A stretch of 64,000 nt of DNA. Origin: Methylobacterium sp. J-067. GTDB taxonomy: Bacteria; Pseudomonadota; Alphaproteobacteria; Rhizobiales; Beijerinckiaceae. Made by a program: the position numbers and the translations under genes. Shown piece after piece: positions 46,500-55,431 of the stretch (position 1 is the stretch's first letter; each line of letters begins with the position of its first letter). Below the pieces are notes generated by a model, which searched no databases, was not told the DNA's origin, and saw only the letters and a list, made by a program, of their open reading frames with translations. Location of the stretch: contig NZ_JAKSXZ010000128.1 of NCBI RefSeq assembly GCF_022829465.1, positions 62,001-126,000 of the forward strand. Reading direction: 5' to 3'.

Positions 46500-47029
46500 C
46501 GGGCCGCCTCCAGGGCCGCGCGGTCAGTCTCGGGCAGGGCCGAGACGGGCACGTCCCGGCTGATCTGCAGGGCGCGGACATAGGCGACGATGGCCCAGCG
46601 ATCCGCCGGGGGGATCATCTCCGCCATGCCGAACATGCTGCGGTAGCCGTTCGAGATGGCCCCGTAGATCTCGGGCGCTCCGGCGGCGCGCAGGCGCTCC
46701 GATCCGAGGTCGGCCGCCGGGGCGAGGCCGCGATCCACGATCATGCCCGCGCCCTTGCCGTCCTGCCCGTGGCAGGGCGTGCAGAAGACCGAATAGCGCT
46801 GGCGCCCGCGCTCCACGAGGGCGGCGGTGATGGTCGCGGGCTGGGGCACCTCGCGGGCCGGATCGAGGCGGGGCACCGTGCCGGCCACCGGATGGCGCAT
46901 CGTCATCTCTTTGGGGAAGAACGGGTTCTTGTCCCAGCTACGGGCCTTGGCCTGGTCGTCCATGTTGGCCTCGCCGCAGGCGGCGAGCGGCAGCACGGCC
47001 AGGAGGGGCAAGAGGAGGCGGCGGCTCAT
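46496..47029 (-). CDS. actE: alternative complex III monoheme cytochrome c ActE
   Basis: A 177-residue lipoprotein cytochrome c. The lipobox LPLAAC places it on the periplasmic face; YSVFCTPCHGQDGKG holds the single CxxCH heme site and the MAEMIPPADRW region supplies Met. It passes electrons from the ActA hemes to the oxidase cytochrome domain. ATGA junctions with both neighbours. Confidence 0.88.
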   Translation of the reverse strand: MSRRLLLPLLAVLPLAACGEANMDDQAKARSWDKNPFFPKEMTMRHPVAGTVPRLDPAREVPQPATITAALVERGRQRYSVFCTPCHGQDGKGAGMIVDRGLAPAADLGSERLRAAGAPEIYGAISNGYRSMFGMAEMIPPADRWAIVAYVRALQISRDVPVSALPETDRAALEAAR

Positions 47030-49005
47030 CGCGGGATCCTCGCGATGGCCAGGGGGCGCCCGCTGCCCTGGGGCAGGGCGGCGAGGCGGCGCTCGATGCG
47101 CGCGGCCTCCGGGCTGTCGTCCCGCAACTCGACGGCAAGGAAGAACCGGTCCTGCGAGGCGTTGAGGAAGCCGGGGATATTGAAGGCCGGGTGGTTCAGG
47201 CGCGGCAGGCGGTTCAGCCAGAGCAGCGCGGCGTGGACGGCCAGACACCCGGTGAGCATCGCGAAGGACACGCTCGGGACCACGAAGGAGGGCCAGGAGA
47301 AGCGCGGCCGCCCGCCGACCAGGAACACGTAATCGTAGGCCGTGGCGTAGATGCACATGCCGTAGAAGGCCGCGCCGCCCACGAGCGCCCCGCCCAGGGC
47401 ATAGGGAAGGATCGAGCGCCCCTCGAGGCCGAGCGCCCGCAGGGTGCGGGGCATCGGCACGGGGCCGTAGCCGTCGAGGTGGATGCGGTCCTGCAGGGAG
47501 GACAGCGCCTGCAGGGCGGCGGCGAGTTCGGCCTCGCTCGGGAAGGAGGCGGCGACCCCCCAGAGTGGCGCGTCCCGCTCCCCCTCCGGCCGGCGTGTCG
47601 ATGCGGCGGCAGCGGCCTGCGCGCCGGTCGGCACGAGGCGGCGGATCTCGGTGATCGAGACCGAGGGCAGGTAGCGCACGAACAGCAGGATCAGGGTGAG
47701 GAACAGCCCGATCGAGCCGACGAAGGTGGCCACGCCCCAGTGATCGATCGAGTAGGGCAGGCGGGAGGAGGGCAGGAAATCCTGCGTCAGGGTGACGACC
47801 AGGATCATCACATGGTCGGCATAGGCGCCCGCCGCCACGAGGAGCCCGACCACGGCGAGGATCAGCGGCGAGCGCCGGGCGCGGGCGGACCAGAAGGCCT
47901 GCGGCGGCAGGGTGAGGCCGATCACCGCCGCCCAGAAGGCGAGGGCGTGCCCGCCCTCCATCCGGCGCATCAGCACGGCGCGGCCGGCGGCATCGCCCGC
48001 GAGGAACGTGTCGAAGATCTCGGCGCCGTAGCAATAGGCGCTGGCGCAGCCGAGGCAGAGCATCAGCCGCGCGAGCACGTCGAGGTGGCGGTCGGTGACG
48101 AGGCTCGACAGCCCGTAGACCCCGCGCACCAGCATCATGAGCGCCGCCGTGACGCCGACGCCCGAGAGCACCGCGTGGACCAGGAAGCTCACGGGCATCA
48201 GCGTGCCGTGCCAGCCGGGCATCACCGAGCCCGCGAGCATCACCGAGGCGCCGGTCTGCACCGAGACGACGAGGAGCACGCCGAGCAGGGCGACGATCCG
48301 GTAGGCCTGCCCCCGGATCTGCCAGTGGGCGGCCGAGCCGCGCCAGCCCGAGGCGAGGATGCCGTAGGCGCGCGCCCGCAGGAGGGCGGTCTTCCGGGTC
48401 GGGGCCACCGCCTCGATCTGCCGCGCGGCCTCCGCGTAGGCGCGGTCGCGCAGGCAGGCGATGTCGGGTAGGAGGCCGATGTACCAGAGGCTCAGCGCCA
48501 ACACGAGGAACGACACGATGTCGATGGCGTCCCACAGGAGCGGCGAGCGGAATTGCGGCCAGAGGCCGAAGGTGTTCGGATAGGGCAGGTTCCAGTAGAA
48601 GAACCAGGGCCGCCCGAGATGGATGATCGGGTAGAGCCCGGCGGCGGCGGTGGCGAGCAGCCCTACCGTCTCCGCGACGCGGCTCACCGGCCCCCGCCAC
48701 TCGACGCCGAGCAGCAGCAGGATGCCGGAGACGAGCAGGCTGCCGCAGGCGACGCCGATCCACCAATCGTAGCTCGCGATGTCGAGCGCCCAGACGACGG
48801 CGTTGTTGTTGTCCCAGATCCCCACGCCCTCGTAGAGGAGGTAGCAGAGGGTGAGGGCGAACAGCCCGAGCAAGGCGGCGGCGCCCGCGAAGGCGATCCA
48901 CCATCTCCGGCCGGCGGGATGGGCGAGGGTGATCGTCGTCACCGCCTCGCCGACGGAGCGCATGTCCTCGCCGGGGCGGATCGCGGGGGCAGGGTCGCGG
49001 ATCAT
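47026..49005 (-). CDS. ActC-ActD fusion: NrfD/PsrC-type quinol-binding membrane subunit plus DUF3341 subunit
   Basis: A 659-residue protein. Residues 1-458 are an NrfD/PsrC-type subunit with about ten helices (ActC), including HLGRPWFFYWNLPYPN and DHWGVATFVGSIGLFLTLILLFVRYLP. Residues about 480-659 match the separate ActD/DUF3341 subunit, beginning LWGVAASFPSEAELAAAL, with two helices and NHPAFNIPGF near the end. A 20-residue Ala-rich linker (460-480) joins them. The quinol site is expected in ActC. Starts 3 nt after actB. Confidence 0.88.
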   Translation of the reverse strand: MIRDPAPAIRPGEDMRSVGEAVTTITLAHPAGRRWWIAFAGAAALLGLFALTLCYLLYEGVGIWDNNNAVVWALDIASYDWWIGVACGSLLVSGILLLLGVEWRGPVSRVAETVGLLATAAAGLYPIIHLGRPWFFYWNLPYPNTFGLWPQFRSPLLWDAIDIVSFLVLALSLWYIGLLPDIACLRDRAYAEAARQIEAVAPTRKTALLRARAYGILASGWRGSAAHWQIRGQAYRIVALLGVLLVVSVQTGASVMLAGSVMPGWHGTLMPVSFLVHAVLSGVGVTAALMMLVRGVYGLSSLVTDRHLDVLARLMLCLGCASAYCYGAEIFDTFLAGDAAGRAVLMRRMEGGHALAFWAAVIGLTLPPQAFWSARARRSPLILAVVGLLVAAGAYADHVMILVVTLTQDFLPSSRLPYSIDHWGVATFVGSIGLFLTLILLFVRYLPSVSITEIRRLVPTGAQAAAAASTRRPEGERDAPLWGVAASFPSEAELAAALQALSSLQDRIHLDGYGPVPMPRTLRALGLEGRSILPYALGGALVGGAAFYGMCIYATAYDYVFLVGGRPRFSWPSFVVPSVSFAMLTGCLAVHAALLWLNRLPRLNHPAFNIPGFLNASQDRFFLAVELRDDSPEAARIERRLAALPQGSGRPLAIARIPR

Positions 49006-49008
49006 GCC

Positions 49009-51951
49009 TCAGCCCTCCCGCCCGCCGGGGACGAGCCCGGCGAGGTAGGTGGTGCGCGGCTTGGTGTTGAGGTGCCCCAGCAGCGAGTAGTTGCGCGGAT
49101 CGCGCTTGGCGACGGAGACCTGACTGTCGGGGTCGGCCACGTTGCCGAAGGTGATCGCCCGCGTCGGGCAGGCGCCCTGGCAGGCGGTCTCGACCGTCCC
49201 GTCGGGGATCGGGGCGTGGGCGTCCTTGGCGGAGTCGATCCGGGCCGCCGCGATGCGCTGGATGCAGTAGGTGCACTTCTCCATCACGCCGCGCGCCCGC
49301 ACCGTCACCTCCGGGTTGCGCTGCTGCTGCGTCACCGGGGGCATCCCGCCGGAATAGTCGAGGTAGTTGAAGCGCCTGACCTTGTACGGGCAGTAGCTCT
49401 GGCAGGTCCGCGTCCCGACGCAGCGGTTGTAGACCTGCAGGTTCAGCCCCTCGCTGTCATGGAGCGTCGCCTCCACCGGGCAGCCGAGTTCGCAGGGCGC
49501 GGACTCGCAATGCATGCAGTTCACGGGCTGGAAATGCGTCGCCGGAGCCTCCGGGTCGCCCTCGTAGTAGCGGTCGATGCGGATCCAGCCGAGCCAGCGC
49601 CCGCGAGCCACCTCCTCGCGGCCGACCACGGGGATGTTGTTCTCGGCCTGACAGGCGGTGACGCAGGCGTTGCAGCCGGTGCAGGCGTCGAGGTCGATCG
49701 CCATGCCCCATTGCGCGGCGGTCCAGCGGTCCTGCGACTCGGGCGGCGGATAGAAGGAGGGCGGGTTCGCGTCCTTCGGATCGCCCGCCGGGGCACCGCC
49801 GGGCACCTGGGTGCGGATGATCTGCCGGCCCTCCTCGTCGTCGGGCAGGGCGCCGAGATGCTGGGTCGTGGCGGGCATCCGCCGCTCGCCCGTGCGCACG
49901 AGGCGCGCCCCCGACAGGCGCCAGGGCGTCTCGGGAGAGCGCAGGGCGCCGGCATCGTAGCCGAGGCCCTGCGAGAGATGGTCGGGCACGGTGCGGCCGT
50001 AGCCGAGGCTGAGCGTCACGGTGTCGGCGGCCTGACCGGGCAGGATCCAGGCCGGGCCGGTGACGGAGCGCCCGCCCGCCTCGATCCGCACGAGGTCGCC
50101 GTCGGCGAGCTTCTCGCGGGCGGCGAGCGCAGGGCTCACCGCGACGACGTTCTCCCACACCACCTTGGTCAGGGGCTTGGGCAATTCCTGAAGCCACGCG
50201 AGGTCGGCATGGGTGCCGTCGTAGAGGGTGCCGTCCAGCCGGAACACCACTTCGAGGCCGCCCGCCGGAGCGGGGGGCGTCGCGGCGGCGGCGGTGAGCG
50301 TGACCGCCTCGGCGGGCGCGGCGCTGTCGGGGAGGAAGCCGGTGCGCAGGGCCTCGGCGAAGCGTGCCTCGAAGGCGGATTCGTCCTCGCCTTGCCCGCG
50401 CCAGCGCGCCTTGAGCAGGGCCAGGGGATCGGCCGCCCCGTCCGCGCGGGCGAGGAAGGCGACGATCTCCTGCGGCGTGTGGCCGTTGTAGAAGGGCGAG
50501 ACGGTCGGCTGGATCAGCCCTACCGTCCCGTCGAGGGAGCGCACGTCGCCCCAGGATTCGAGCGGATGGGCGAGCGGCAGGTGCCAGTCGGCATGGGCGC
50601 CGGTCTCGTCGAAATACAGCCCGGCGTGGATCTTGAGCGGCACCCGCTCCATCCGCGCGGCGAAATCGAGGGCGCCCGGTGCGTCGTAGACCGGGTTCGT
50701 GCCGAGCACGATCAGGGCCTGCACCTCGCCCCCGTCCATCGCCTTGGCGAGGTCGGCGAGGGAGCCCGCCCCGTCCTGCACGGCTGGCGAGACATGGCGG
50801 AGCGTCGCGCCCTCATTGCCGAGCGCGCCGTTGAGGCGGTGGACGAGGTCGTGCAGGTCGGGGCTCGCGGTCAGCCCCGCCGTCACGATGCCCGCGCCCC
50901 GCGCCGCGTTCAGGGAGTCCCACGCCCGGCGCGCCCAGCGCGCGGCTGGGTCGGTGCCCTCCGGCGCGGCCCCACCGGCGGCGGCGGCGAGCATCGCCCG
51001 CGCGATCTCCTCCAGGCGCCCGGCGGAGACCGGCAAGGCATCGTCCGCCTTGGAGCTGGTGAGGCCCGGCGTCGGCGCGGCGGAGAAGAGCGGCAGCAGG
51101 CGCCCCTGCGCCAGGGCGGCCCGGCGGGCGTCGGCCCAGCGCCGCGACAGGCCGACCTGCCCGGGCCCGAGATCGAGGAAGTCGCCGTCGAGGGCGACGA
51201 TGGTCTTCGCCTTGGCGAAATCGGGCAGGGTCTCCACCGGGCGGCCGAAGGCGCGGCGGGCGCCTTCGTGGATCCCGTCGCGGGTCGAGCCGGAGTACCA
51301 GCGCATCTCCGGGTAGGCCGCGCGGAGCTTGTCGAGTTCGGCCGCGAGCGTTGGAGAGGTGACGGGGCCGGTGAGCAGGGCGACGCCCTTGCCGCGCGCG
51401 GCGCGCCAGCGCTCCGTCTCCCCCAGCATCGCGGCTTCAAAGGACGCCCAGGAGGCGGGGCGCCCGAGATGCTGCACCGCCTGGCTGCGGAACGGATCGT
51501 AGAGGCCGAGGATCGAGGCCTGGGCGAGCACGTCGGTGCCGCCCCGGCTCCAGGGATGGTCCGGGTTGCCCTCGATCTTCAGGGGGCGCCCGTTGCGGGT
51601 GGTGACGAGGATGCCGTTGCCGAACCCGTCGAACAGCGCGCTCGACGCATAGGACAGGACGGCGCCGGGCACGATCCGCTCCGGCTCCTTCACGTAGGGC
51701 ACTTCGTAGTCACGCCCGTCCGGCCCTCCGCAGGCGGCGAGGCCGCCCAGCGCGAAGGAGGCGGCCATGAGCTTGAGGAAGCCGCGCCGCCCCGGTTGCA
51801 TGGCCAGCCGCGTGGCCGCCGGGAACTCGGCTGCGAGATAGGTGCGGAACTCCTCCGAATCGGCCACCGCGTCGAGGCTGCGCCAGAAGCGCGGGCCGTC
51901 GCCGCCGTCCAGCCGGGCGCGCAGGGCCGTGAGGTCGGGCACGCCTGTCAT
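49009..51951 (-). CDS. actB: alternative complex III subunit ActB (molybdopterin-oxidoreductase-like plus ferredoxin-like domain)
   Basis: A 980-residue periplasmic subunit. A twin-arginine signal (RRGFLKLMAASFALGG) starts near residue 53 after a soluble N-terminal stretch, the usual ActB layout. The large middle part is a molybdopterin-oxidoreductase fold, normally without cofactor in ACIII. The C-terminal part binds Fe-S clusters: CTGCNACVTACQAENNIP, CMHCESAPCELGCPVEAT, CVGTRTCQSYCPYKV and CTYCIQRI with CQGACP. It carries electrons from quinol toward ActA. Overlaps actA by ATGA. Confidence 0.93.
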   Translation of the reverse strand: MTGVPDLTALRARLDGGDGPRFWRSLDAVADSEEFRTYLAAEFPAATRLAMQPGRRGFLKLMAASFALGGLAACGGPDGRDYEVPYVKEPERIVPGAVLSYASSALFDGFGNGILVTTRNGRPLKIEGNPDHPWSRGGTDVLAQASILGLYDPFRSQAVQHLGRPASWASFEAAMLGETERWRAARGKGVALLTGPVTSPTLAAELDKLRAAYPEMRWYSGSTRDGIHEGARRAFGRPVETLPDFAKAKTIVALDGDFLDLGPGQVGLSRRWADARRAALAQGRLLPLFSAAPTPGLTSSKADDALPVSAGRLEEIARAMLAAAAGGAAPEGTDPAARWARRAWDSLNAARGAGIVTAGLTASPDLHDLVHRLNGALGNEGATLRHVSPAVQDGAGSLADLAKAMDGGEVQALIVLGTNPVYDAPGALDFAARMERVPLKIHAGLYFDETGAHADWHLPLAHPLESWGDVRSLDGTVGLIQPTVSPFYNGHTPQEIVAFLARADGAADPLALLKARWRGQGEDESAFEARFAEALRTGFLPDSAAPAEAVTLTAAAATPPAPAGGLEVVFRLDGTLYDGTHADLAWLQELPKPLTKVVWENVVAVSPALAAREKLADGDLVRIEAGGRSVTGPAWILPGQAADTVTLSLGYGRTVPDHLSQGLGYDAGALRSPETPWRLSGARLVRTGERRMPATTQHLGALPDDEEGRQIIRTQVPGGAPAGDPKDANPPSFYPPPESQDRWTAAQWGMAIDLDACTGCNACVTACQAENNIPVVGREEVARGRWLGWIRIDRYYEGDPEAPATHFQPVNCMHCESAPCELGCPVEATLHDSEGLNLQVYNRCVGTRTCQSYCPYKVRRFNYLDYSGGMPPVTQQQRNPEVTVRARGVMEKCTYCIQRIAAARIDSAKDAHAPIPDGTVETACQGACPTRAITFGNVADPDSQVSVAKRDPRNYSLLGHLNTKPRTTYLAGLVPGGREG

Positions 51952-52646
51952 CGGTGGCAGATTCCGCATTCGGTGAGCCGCTCGCCGCCGCGCACATGGT
52001 ACTGCGCGGCGAGCTTCGGCCCGAGGCTCGCCTGGTCGGCAGCGGGCTTCCAGTTCATGTTCCAGACTTCGTCCGGCGTGCGCAGGTTCTTCTCCGGCGC
52101 CCGGTGGCAATCGAGGCAGAACTGCATCTCGAAGGCGTTGGCGCGGTAGGTCATCTGCATCGAGGTCACGTCGCCGTGGCAGGTCGAGCAGCCGACGCCC
52201 TTGGTCACGTGGACCGAGTGGTTGAAGTAGACGTAGCCCGGCAGCTTGTTCAGCCGCTTCCAGACGAGGGGCTTGTCTTGCGTGTAGCTGTCACGCACGG
52301 GCTTCAGCATGTCCGAGCCGGTCCAGATCTGTGAGTGGCAGGTCATGCAGGTGTGGGTCGGGGGGAGCCCGGCGCTGGCCGTCTTCTCGACGCCCGTATG
52401 GCAATAGCGGCAATCGACGCCGAGTTCGCCCGCATGGTGCTTGTGGCTGAACGGCACAGGCTGGCTCGGGGCGATGCCCACCCCCGTGACGTAGCTCGAC
52501 CGCACGATGCCCGCGCCCAGCACCGGCACCGCGACGAGGCAGGCGACCAGCGTCATCAGCACGAGGCGATAGATGGCGTCGGCACCGGGGGTGAAGAGCT
52601 GCGCCGTCGCAGGGCCCTCTGGCCGGTCGTCGGCGTTCCCGTTCAA
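51948..52646 (-). CDS. actA: alternative complex III pentaheme cytochrome c ActA
   Basis: A 232-residue protein with one N-terminal helix (IYRLVLMTLVACLVAVPVLGAG) and five CxxCH heme sites: CRYCH, CMTCH, CSTCH, CLDCH and CGICH, the pentaheme pattern of ActA. No ATG lies near the helix in this frame; the TTG at 52646 has a strong GGAGGG ribosome-binding site at 7-nt spacing and is taken as the start. First gene of the ten-gene operon. Confidence 0.88.
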   Translation of the reverse strand: MNGNADDRPEGPATAQLFTPGADAIYRLVLMTLVACLVAVPVLGAGIVRSSYVTGVGIAPSQPVPFSHKHHAGELGVDCRYCHTGVEKTASAGLPPTHTCMTCHSQIWTGSDMLKPVRDSYTQDKPLVWKRLNKLPGYVYFNHSVHVTKGVGCSTCHGDVTSMQMTYRANAFEMQFCLDCHRAPEKNLRTPDEVWNMNWKPAADQASLGPKLAAQYHVRGGERLTECGICHR

Positions 52647-52754
52647 AAACCAGCCCTCCGGTGCGTTGCCGCGAAGGTAGCGCCGTTGGGATAGCGCGCC
52701 AGCCCTGCGGCTGCGGCCAATCGTGCTCTGCCGCGTCGGCTGTATAAGGGTAGG

Positions 52755-55319
52755 ATGGATACCGATCCCCTGCGCATCACCTGGCGGAACGCGCGGCGCC
52801 TCCATGCCGCAGCGACGGCGCTGGCGGTGGGCCTCGGGGCGCCGCTCTGCACCCTGGCGCTCCTGTGCCTGCGCGACCTGATCGGCGTGATGCCCCGCGA
52901 CGAGGCGCCGAGCGTGCCGTTCCTGCGGCTCACGGTGGCTTTGCCGCAGGGGGAATGGGTGCTGGCGAAGGGCTGGCCGATGCGGCCGGCGGACCTGGAA
53001 CTCGCGGGCTTCCTCGGCATCGCCGGCTGCGCCCTGGCGCTGGCCGCCGTCGGCTGGCTGGTCGCGGTGCTGTGCTTTCGCGCCCAGAACCGCGCGGCGG
53101 ACGCCGTTCGCGACCGGTCGATCCGGGCGGTCATCGCCTCGCCGGCCACGGCGCGGGACGACCTCCGGGGCATCGCCCGGCTGGTGGGTGAGGTCTTGAG
53201 CCGCACCGAGCGGCTGCTGGCGGCGGGCATCGTCGTGCCGGCGATGACCCTCGTGGCGGTCGCCCTGGCCCTGGCCTTCGCCGCGCTTGCCGCGCCGCGC
53301 CTCGTGCCGGCGGCGGCGGTGGGCCTCGCGGCGGCCGCCCTCGCGGACGCGCTGATGCTGCGCCGGGGCCGTGAGCGGCAGGACCTGCGCATCCGCACCG
53401 CCGCGCGGGTGGAGGCCGGTCTCGGCGACCTCGTGCGGCGCCTGCCCGCCGTCCGCAACCACGGGGCGGGCGCCCTGGAGATGGCGCGGATCACCTCCCG
53501 CGTCGCGGTCAACCGCGCCAAGATCGCCCGCGCCGAGGCGCGCCTCGCCTATGCGCGCGGCCCCGCCGTGGCCCTGGCGGCGATCCTGCCCGCGCTGGCC
53601 ATCGGCACGGCCCTGTGGCGCACCGGCCTGAAGGGCGAGGCCGCCTCGCCGCCGGTGGAGCCCGCCGACCTCGCGGCGGCGGCGGGCGCCTTCGGCGTGG
53701 CCGCGTGGCTCGTCGGCGCCTGCGTGCGCCTCTGGCTCACGCGGCAGGCGGTGCGGCCCCGCCTGCGGGACCTCGCCCGCACGGTCGCCGCCCTCGACGG
53801 CCGCACGGGGACCCGCCCGGCGCCCCCGGTGACGCGGCGCCTGCCGGAGGCGGGAACGCTCGCGGCACAGGATGTCGGCGCCTTCGATCCGGCCACGGGA
53901 GAGCGGCTGGCCCGCTCCGACGTCGCGGTGACGATGCCGGGCCATGTGGCGATCACCGGGGGGCGCGGCAGCGGCGCGCGGGTGCTCGCGGCGGTGCTCG
54001 CCGGGCAGATCGAGCCGACCGCCGGCTCCGTGACCTATGCCGGGCTCGACCTGTCGTCCCTCGATCCCATCCAGCGGGCGCGGCGGATCGCCTTCGCGGG
54101 GGGCGAGGCCATCCTCGTGGAAGGGAGCCTGCGCCAGAACCTGCTCTACGGCACGAAGCCCGGCCTCGCCCCGGACGACATCGCGCTGATCGGCCTCTGC
54201 CGCCTCACCGGCCTCGACGGCCTCGTCTACAGCCGGGGCCTCGAAGGCCGGCTCGACGCGAAGACCGCCCCCGACTTGGCCGCCGCCATCGTCGCAGCCC
54301 GGCGGGGGATGCAGGCGGCGCTGGCCGCCGAGGGGGCGGGCCGGCTGATCGAGCCGTTCGACCCGGAGCGCTACAACCACCAAGCCAGCGTCGGCGAGAA
54401 CATCCTGTTCGGCACGCCGGTCGGGGGTGCCTTCGCCCCGGCCCGGCTCGCCCGCAACCCCTACATGCGCGCGGTGCTGGAGGCGGAAGACCTCGTGCGC
54501 CCGCTCACCGAGATCGGCCTTACGGTGGCGCGCATGACCGTCGAGATCTTCTCGGAACTGCCGAACGACCACCCGCTCTTCGACGCCTACTCCCTCTTCC
54601 CGGCCGCCGAGCGGGGCTATTTCGAGGATCTGGTGGTGCGCCTGCCCGCCGCCACGGGCCTGAGGCGGGGGCCGGCGGGCCAGCGCGACCGCAAGCGGCT
54701 GATCGGCCTCGCTCTGCGCTACAGCGAGACGCGCCACCGCTTCGGCCTCATCGACCCCGCCTTCGAGGAGAGGCTGCTCCAGGCCCGACGCTCCTTCGCG
54801 CGGATGCTGCCGGCCCACCTCTCCGGGGCGGTCGAGTTCCATGATCCGGCGCGGATCAACCCGGCGGCGAGCCTGGAGGAGAACCTGCTCTTCGGCCGGG
54901 TGAGCCTCGGCGAGGCCAATGCCGAGCCGCGCGTGCGCGCCCTGCTCCGGCGCTTCCTCGCCGACGAGGGGCTGGAAGCCGCCGTATACCGCCGGGGCCT
55001 CGACAGCGAGGTCGATCCCACGGGCGGCGGCGCCCTGTCGGACGGGGCGATCGGCGCCCGCGACCGCATCGCCATCGAACTCGTCCGCTGCCTCGCCCGC
55101 GAGCCGGACATCCTCGTCATGGCCGTCCTCGAAGCCCGCCAGCCGGACGACTTCGCCGCACGCCTCGCCGGGTTGCGGCGCCTGCGCGCCGGGCGCGGCC
55201 TCATCGTCTGCCTGCACGGCCCCACGGTGCCGGACGGGCTCGATCCGTTCGACGCCGTGATCGCCGTGGAGAACAGCGCGGTGGTGCCAGTGGCGGACGC
55301 GGTGCTCGAACCCGCCTGA
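52755..55319 (+). CDS. ABC-exporter-like protein with degenerate nucleotide-binding domain
   Basis: An 854-residue protein. Residues 1-330 hold about five hydrophobic helices arranged like an ABC exporter membrane domain. From about 365 an NBD-like region follows: Walker A reads GGRGSGARV (402-410), lacking the Lys and Ser/Thr; the signature position reads ALSDG (760-764); the Walker B position reads DILVMAVLEA (785-794), with Leu for the Asp. The exporter motif xxSLRxNLLFG occurs three times (457-466, 544-553, 705-714) instead of once. ATP hydrolysis is doubtful. Divergent from the ACIII-caa3 operon, 108 nt away. Function unknown. Confidence 0.8.
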   Translation: MDTDPLRITWRNARRLHAAATALAVGLGAPLCTLALLCLRDLIGVMPRDEAPSVPFLRLTVALPQGEWVLAKGWPMRPADLELAGFLGIAGCALALAAVGWLVAVLCFRAQNRAADAVRDRSIRAVIASPATARDDLRGIARLVGEVLSRTERLLAAGIVVPAMTLVAVALALAFAALAAPRLVPAAAVGLAAAALADALMLRRGRERQDLRIRTAARVEAGLGDLVRRLPAVRNHGAGALEMARITSRVAVNRAKIARAEARLAYARGPAVALAAILPALAIGTALWRTGLKGEAASPPVEPADLAAAAGAFGVAAWLVGACVRLWLTRQAVRPRLRDLARTVAALDGRTGTRPAPPVTRRLPEAGTLAAQDVGAFDPATGERLARSDVAVTMPGHVAITGGRGSGARVLAAVLAGQIEPTAGSVTYAGLDLSSLDPIQRARRIAFAGGEAILVEGSLRQNLLYGTKPGLAPDDIALIGLCRLTGLDGLVYSRGLEGRLDAKTAPDLAAAIVAARRGMQAALAAEGAGRLIEPFDPERYNHQASVGENILFGTPVGGAFAPARLARNPYMRAVLEAEDLVRPLTEIGLTVARMTVEIFSELPNDHPLFDAYSLFPAAERGYFEDLVVRLPAATGLRRGPAGQRDRKRLIGLALRYSETRHRFGLIDPAFEERLLQARRSFARMLPAHLSGAVEFHDPARINPAASLEENLLFGRVSLGEANAEPRVRALLRRFLADEGLEAAVYRRGLDSEVDPTGGGALSDGAIGARDRIAIELVRCLAREPDILVMAVLEARQPDDFAARLAGLRRLRAGRGLIVCLHGPTVPDGLDPFDAVIAVENSAVVPVADAVLEPA

Positions 55320-55359
55320 TCGGCCTCACCCGCGCCGCAAAGGCCGGCGAAGATCACTG

Positions 55360-55378
55360 GCTTAACAGTCGGTTAAGC
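55360..55378. promoter_or_regulatory. CtrA-type binding box (TTAA-N7-TTAA)
   Basis: GCTTAAC-AGTCG-GTTAAGC is a perfect 7-bp inverted repeat that contains TTAA-N7-TTAA, the full consensus of the alphaproteobacterial cell-cycle regulator CtrA. It lies 53 nt before the L,D-transpeptidase ATG, in promoter position. Confidence 0.6.
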
Positions 55379-55431
55379 ATGATGCGGCACCCCTCGGGAC
55401 GCATCGCGCCCCTGGATCTCGCCCCCGGTTC

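Noticed and set aside
48553..52149. 1198-codon plus-strand open frame opposite actCD, actB and actA
   Set aside because: Antisense to three genes with unmistakable heme, Fe-S and membrane motifs; its translation is Arg/Gly/Ala-rich with no domain.
52647..55217. Long minus-strand frame continuous with actA, suggesting a giant N-terminal extension
   Set aside because: The part upstream of the TTG at 52646 is antisense to the ABC-like gene and has no protein character; the ribosome-binding site and first helix of ActA fix the start.
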